Shown piece after piece: positions 6,893-8,327 of a DNA stretch of 8,327 bases. The stretch spans positions 1-8,327 of the forward strand of contig CAYMUG010000031.1 of assembly GCA_964393575.1 (NCBI GenBank), given 5' to 3'. The position numbers and the translations under genes are program-made. Origin of the DNA: CAYMUG01 sp964393575 (GTDB lineage Bacteria > Patescibacteriota > Minisyncoccia > Spechtbacterales > 2-12-FULL-38-22). The notes beneath the pieces are model-generated. The model had not been told where the DNA came from, ran no database searches, and saw only the letters and a list, made by a program, of their open reading frames with translations. How positions within the stretch are numbered: position 1 is the first letter of the stretch; each line of letters opens with the position of its first letter.

Positions 6893-6958
6893 AATAGTCG
6901 GCGCACCGATGCTGAGCTTGTCGAAGCAGAGGCGTTGCGACTACTTTACTCTGATGCG

Positions 6959-6972
6959 CCGCCAGCTGGCGG
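6959..6972. repeat. Perfect 14-bp palindrome
   Basis: CCGCCAGCTGGCGG is fully self-complementary. With one bulged A (6973) the stem extends by TGCG (6955-6958) pairing with CGCA (6974-6977). It shares the CCGCC/GGCGG arms with the palindrome in the uvrA linker at 987-1000, suggesting a common repeat family. Confidence 0.7.
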
Positions 6973-7000
6973 ACGCAGAAGAGTTGCATTCATTAAGGCA

Positions 7001-7047
7001 ACCCTTCGTAGCTTCACCACGTCAGACGTGGCTTCGCTACTCAGGGT
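7001..7047. repeat. Symmetric segmented hairpin upstream of the isomerase gene
   Basis: ACCCT, GTAGC and CCACGTC on the left pair exactly with GACGTGG, GCTAC and AGGGT on the right: 17 Watson-Crick pairs in three blocks. They are separated by a 2x2 internal loop (tc/tc) and a 4x4 internal loop (ttca/cttc), around a single central base at 7024. The block pattern is too regular for chance. It lies 64 bp before the isomerase start and could be DNA palindrome or RNA leader structure. Confidence 0.7.
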
Positions 7048-7110
7048 GCTCATAATCGCAACCGCTCGCGCTGCGCAACAGCATTGCTTGCGCTCGCGGG
7101 CAATTATGGC

Positions 7111-8079
7111 ATGGAAAAATACATAAAAGAATTACCTTCTCAACTAACTGAGGGGTATAATATAGCCGGAGAAAACGGCAAAGAATACGAGGATCTCTTG
7201 TTTAAAAACATAATAATTTCGGGGATGGGCGGATCCGGTCTTCCGGGCATTCTTCTGCAACTTGCTGCGGAGGAATTAAATATAAATATACCTGTATATT
7301 CACACAGAAACTACGGATTGCCCCGAGATGCGCACAAAGAAAGTTTGATTGTAGTTGTTTCTTATTCCGGAAATACAGAAGAGGTACTGCCGGCATATGA
7401 AGAAGCTAAAAAATTAAAAGCCCCTCTTATGGTGATAACAAGCGGAGGCAAGCTTCTTGATGCGGCAGAGAAAGACGGGGTACCCGCAGCAATCATACCT
7501 ACAGGAATACAGCCGAGGATGGCTGTCGGATACCAATTCGCATCACTGCTCGGCTTGCTCGCCAACGCAAAGGTTATAGAAAACCAAACGAATGAGCTTA
7601 AAGATGCGCAAAACTCTCTGGACCCACAAAAAGAAAAAGAAAGGGCGGAGAAGCTTTTAGGCGTTATTAAAAACGCCTACCCTATTATTTACACTTCCGA
7701 AAAATACGAAGCCCTGGGGTATATTACGAAGATACAACTAAATGAAACCGGGAAAAGACACGCTTTTTATAATGTGCTTCCTGAAATGAATCATAATGAA
7801 ATAGAAGGATACGAAGAAGAAAACCGGAATTTTGCGAGTGTTTTTCTTTTGGCAGATGACGAACATCCCAGAATAGAAAAAAGAGCGCGTCTGGTGGAAG
7901 AACTTTTTAAAGAAAAAAATTATCCGGTACACGAAGTTGACATAAGAGGAAATACCTTATATACTAAAATGTTCAGCACAATACTCCTGAGTCAATGGCT
8001 TGCATATTTGTTAGCACAAGAAAAAGGAATTGATCCCGAAAAAGTAGAAATCATTGAGAACTTAAAAGACAAACTTTGA
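7111..8079 (+). CDS. Bifunctional phosphoglucose/phosphomannose isomerase (SIS family)
   Basis: This enzyme family interconverts glucose-6-phosphate or mannose-6-phosphate with fructose-6-phosphate in the cytoplasm, replacing the classical PGI in some archaea and bacteria. The 322-aa product carries the first SIS domain with IISGMGGSGLPG (35-46) and the phosphosugar loop SYSGNTEE (84-91), then QPRMAVGY (134-141), and the C-terminal isomerase domain with NETGKRHAF (211-219) and PEMNHNEIEGY (224-234), the last being the most diagnostic motif. Length fits the family (about 300-350 aa). ATG 7111 is chosen because MEKYIKELPSQL resembles family N-termini; an in-frame TTG at 7084 would add nine residues encoded by the palindrome-rich spacer and is unlikely. 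No ribosome site is visible. It contains no cysteine. Whether both sugars are used cannot be told from sequence alone. Confidence 0.9.
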   Translation: MEKYIKELPSQLTEGYNIAGENGKEYEDLLFKNIIISGMGGSGLPGILLQLAAEELNINIPVYSHRNYGLPRDAHKESLIVVVSYSGNTEEVLPAYEEAKKLKAPLMVITSGGKLLDAAEKDGVPAAIIPTGIQPRMAVGYQFASLLGLLANAKVIENQTNELKDAQNSLDPQKEKERAEKLLGVIKNAYPIIYTSEKYEALGYITKIQLNETGKRHAFYNVLPEMNHNEIEGYEEENRNFASVFLLADDEHPRIEKRARLVEELFKEKNYPVHEVDIRGNTLYTKMFSTILLSQWLAYLLAQEKGIDPEKVEIIENLKDKL

Positions 8080-8085
8080 GCTCGT

Positions 8086-8137
8086 CCGTCCGCCAAATAG
8101 CCTCGCTCGCTCGCTCGGCGAAGGGGCCGGCGTACGG
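8086..8137. repeat. Imperfect inverted repeat after the isomerase gene
   Basis: CCGTCCGCC (8086-8094) and GGCGTACGG (8129-8137) pair at 8 of 9 positions. The loop contains four tandem copies of a CGCT-type tetramer (8103-8117) and a GGCGAAGGGG stretch. It starts 6 bp after the isomerase stop codon. Without a T-tract it is at best a non-canonical terminator; membership in the dispersed palindrome family is more likely. Confidence 0.55.
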
Positions 8138-8142
8138 ATTCG

Positions 8143-8209
8143 CACCATTACTATAATCATAACCATGACAAAATTTTGACGTGTCATAGTGATAGTTATT
8201 GTCATGGTG
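8143..8209. repeat. 67-bp imperfect hairpin built from degenerate hexamers
   Basis: Arms 8143-8170 and 8182-8209 align over 28 positions with 22 Watson-Crick pairs, one G-T pair and five mismatches, around an 11-nt loop. The right arm consists of the 6-mers TCATAG, TGATAG, TTATTG, TCATGG; the left arm on the minus strand reads TCATGG, TTATGA, TTATAG, TAATGG. Two further perfect TCATAG units follow at 8219-8230, just before the tRNA gene. This hexamer series running outward on both strands suggests an inverted minisatellite. Confidence 0.7.
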
Positions 8210-8213
8210 ATCT

Positions 8214-8219
8214 TACAAT
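8214..8219 (+). promoter_or_regulatory. Possible -10 box for tRNA-Leu
   Basis: TACAAT matches a -10 element at 5 of 6 positions and would start transcription about 14 nt before the tRNA. No good -35 box lies 16-18 bp upstream (the best is TGATAG), and the area is repetitive, so this is a weak call. Confidence 0.25.
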
Positions 8220-8239
8220 CATAGTCATAGTGGTTTATT

Positions 8240-8323
8240 GCCCAGGTGGCGGAACTGGTAGACGCGCTACGTTCAGGACGTAGTGGTCGTATGACCGTGG
8301 AGGTTCGAATCCTCTCCTGGGCA
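8240..8323 (+). tRNA. tRNA-Leu, anticodon CAG
   Basis: The gene folds as a class II tRNA. The acceptor arm GCCCAGG (8240-8246) pairs with CCTGGGC (8316-8322) with discriminator A8323. The D-arm includes the AACTGGTAGAC loop. The anticodon stem CTACG/CGTAG encloses TTCAGGA, with CAG at 8274-8276 reading the Leu codon CUG. The long variable arm contains GGTC-GTAT-GACC. The T-arm GGAGG/CCTCT carries the loop TTCGAAT. The genome continues CAAA after the discriminator, so CCA is not encoded and must be added by CCA-adding enzyme. Class II shape, A73 and anticodon all agree on leucine. Confidence 0.97.
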
Positions 8324-8327
8324 CAAA

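Larger units (their letters stand above)
6893..7110. repeat. GC-rich spacer packed with nested inverted repeats
   Basis: No credible gene is present. The 218 bp are visibly richer in G+C than the flanking genes. Inverted pairs include CGGCGCA/TGCGCCG (6899-6905 and 6955-6961), TAGTCG/CGACTA (6895-6900 and 6938-6943), CAGAG/CTCTG (6927-6931 and 6949-6953), GCTT-GTCG-AAGC (6916-6927), the perfect 14-bp palindrome CCGCCAGCTGGCGG (6959-6972), a long hairpin at 7001-7047, and ATTGC/GCAAT (7083-7087 and 7100-7104) just before the isomerase ATG. Some pairings exclude each other, so alternative folds are possible. There is no T-tract after any stem. Confidence 0.7.

Noticed and set aside
7084..7110. 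N-terminal extension of the isomerase from TTG 7084
   Set aside because: The added residues come from the palindrome-rich spacer, and MEKYIKELPSQL at 7111 fits the family start.
6935..7126. Small open frame across the spacer before the isomerase
   Set aside because: It is composed of palindrome arms, overlaps the isomerase start and has no family resemblance.
8086..8137. Intrinsic terminator of the isomerase gene
   Set aside because: The stem is imperfect with a long loop and no T-tract follows.

Overview
The window looks like a piece of a small, moderately AT-rich bacterial genome, most likely from the Candidate Phyla Radiation (a Parcubacteria-like lineage). This is an inference from several traits seen together: a UvrC that ends right after its catalytic domain, promoters placed so close to start codons that the mRNAs would be nearly leaderless, no clear Shine-Dalgarno sequences, a secG gene paired with a membrane-anchored family 5 solute-binding protein, and many short palindromes and heptamer repeats both between and inside genes. 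The genetic code appears standard: TGA ends two genes and TGG encodes Trp.

Layout. Positions 1-2849 (minus strand) hold almost all of uvrA; its last residues lie beyond the left edge. Positions 2850-3025 are a divergent promoter region interrupted by exactly 100 N (2889-2988), an assembly gap. Each gap edge abuts a -35 box, one for uvrA and one for uvrC. Positions 3026-4414 (plus) encode a short UvrC; 4442-4801 a four-helix membrane protein of the phage-holin-like family; 4939-5157 SecG; 5165-6892 an anchored peptide/solute-binding protein; 7111-8079 a SIS-domain phosphoglucose/phosphomannose isomerase; 8240-8323 a tRNA-Leu(CAG). The spacers at 4802-4938, 6893-7110 and 8080-8239 contain no genes that I can support but are full of inverted repeats.

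How the genes fit together. UvrA and UvrC belong to the same nucleotide excision repair pathway (damage recognition and dual incision); uvrB is not in the window. SecG belongs to the SecYEG translocon and the solute-binding protein next to it is a likely Sec client, held at the outer face of the membrane by an N-terminal helix. The isomerase connects glucose-6-P, mannose-6-P and fructose-6-P in sugar metabolism.

The most interesting signals are not a new gene system but a repeat ecology. Heptamer tandem repeats and GC palindromes sit in frame inside conserved repair genes, and related palindromes crowd the spacers. A near mirror-image pair of promoters flanks the assembly gap, a hexamer-built 67-bp hairpin precedes the tRNA, and cysteine is almost absent outside metal-binding-like clusters.
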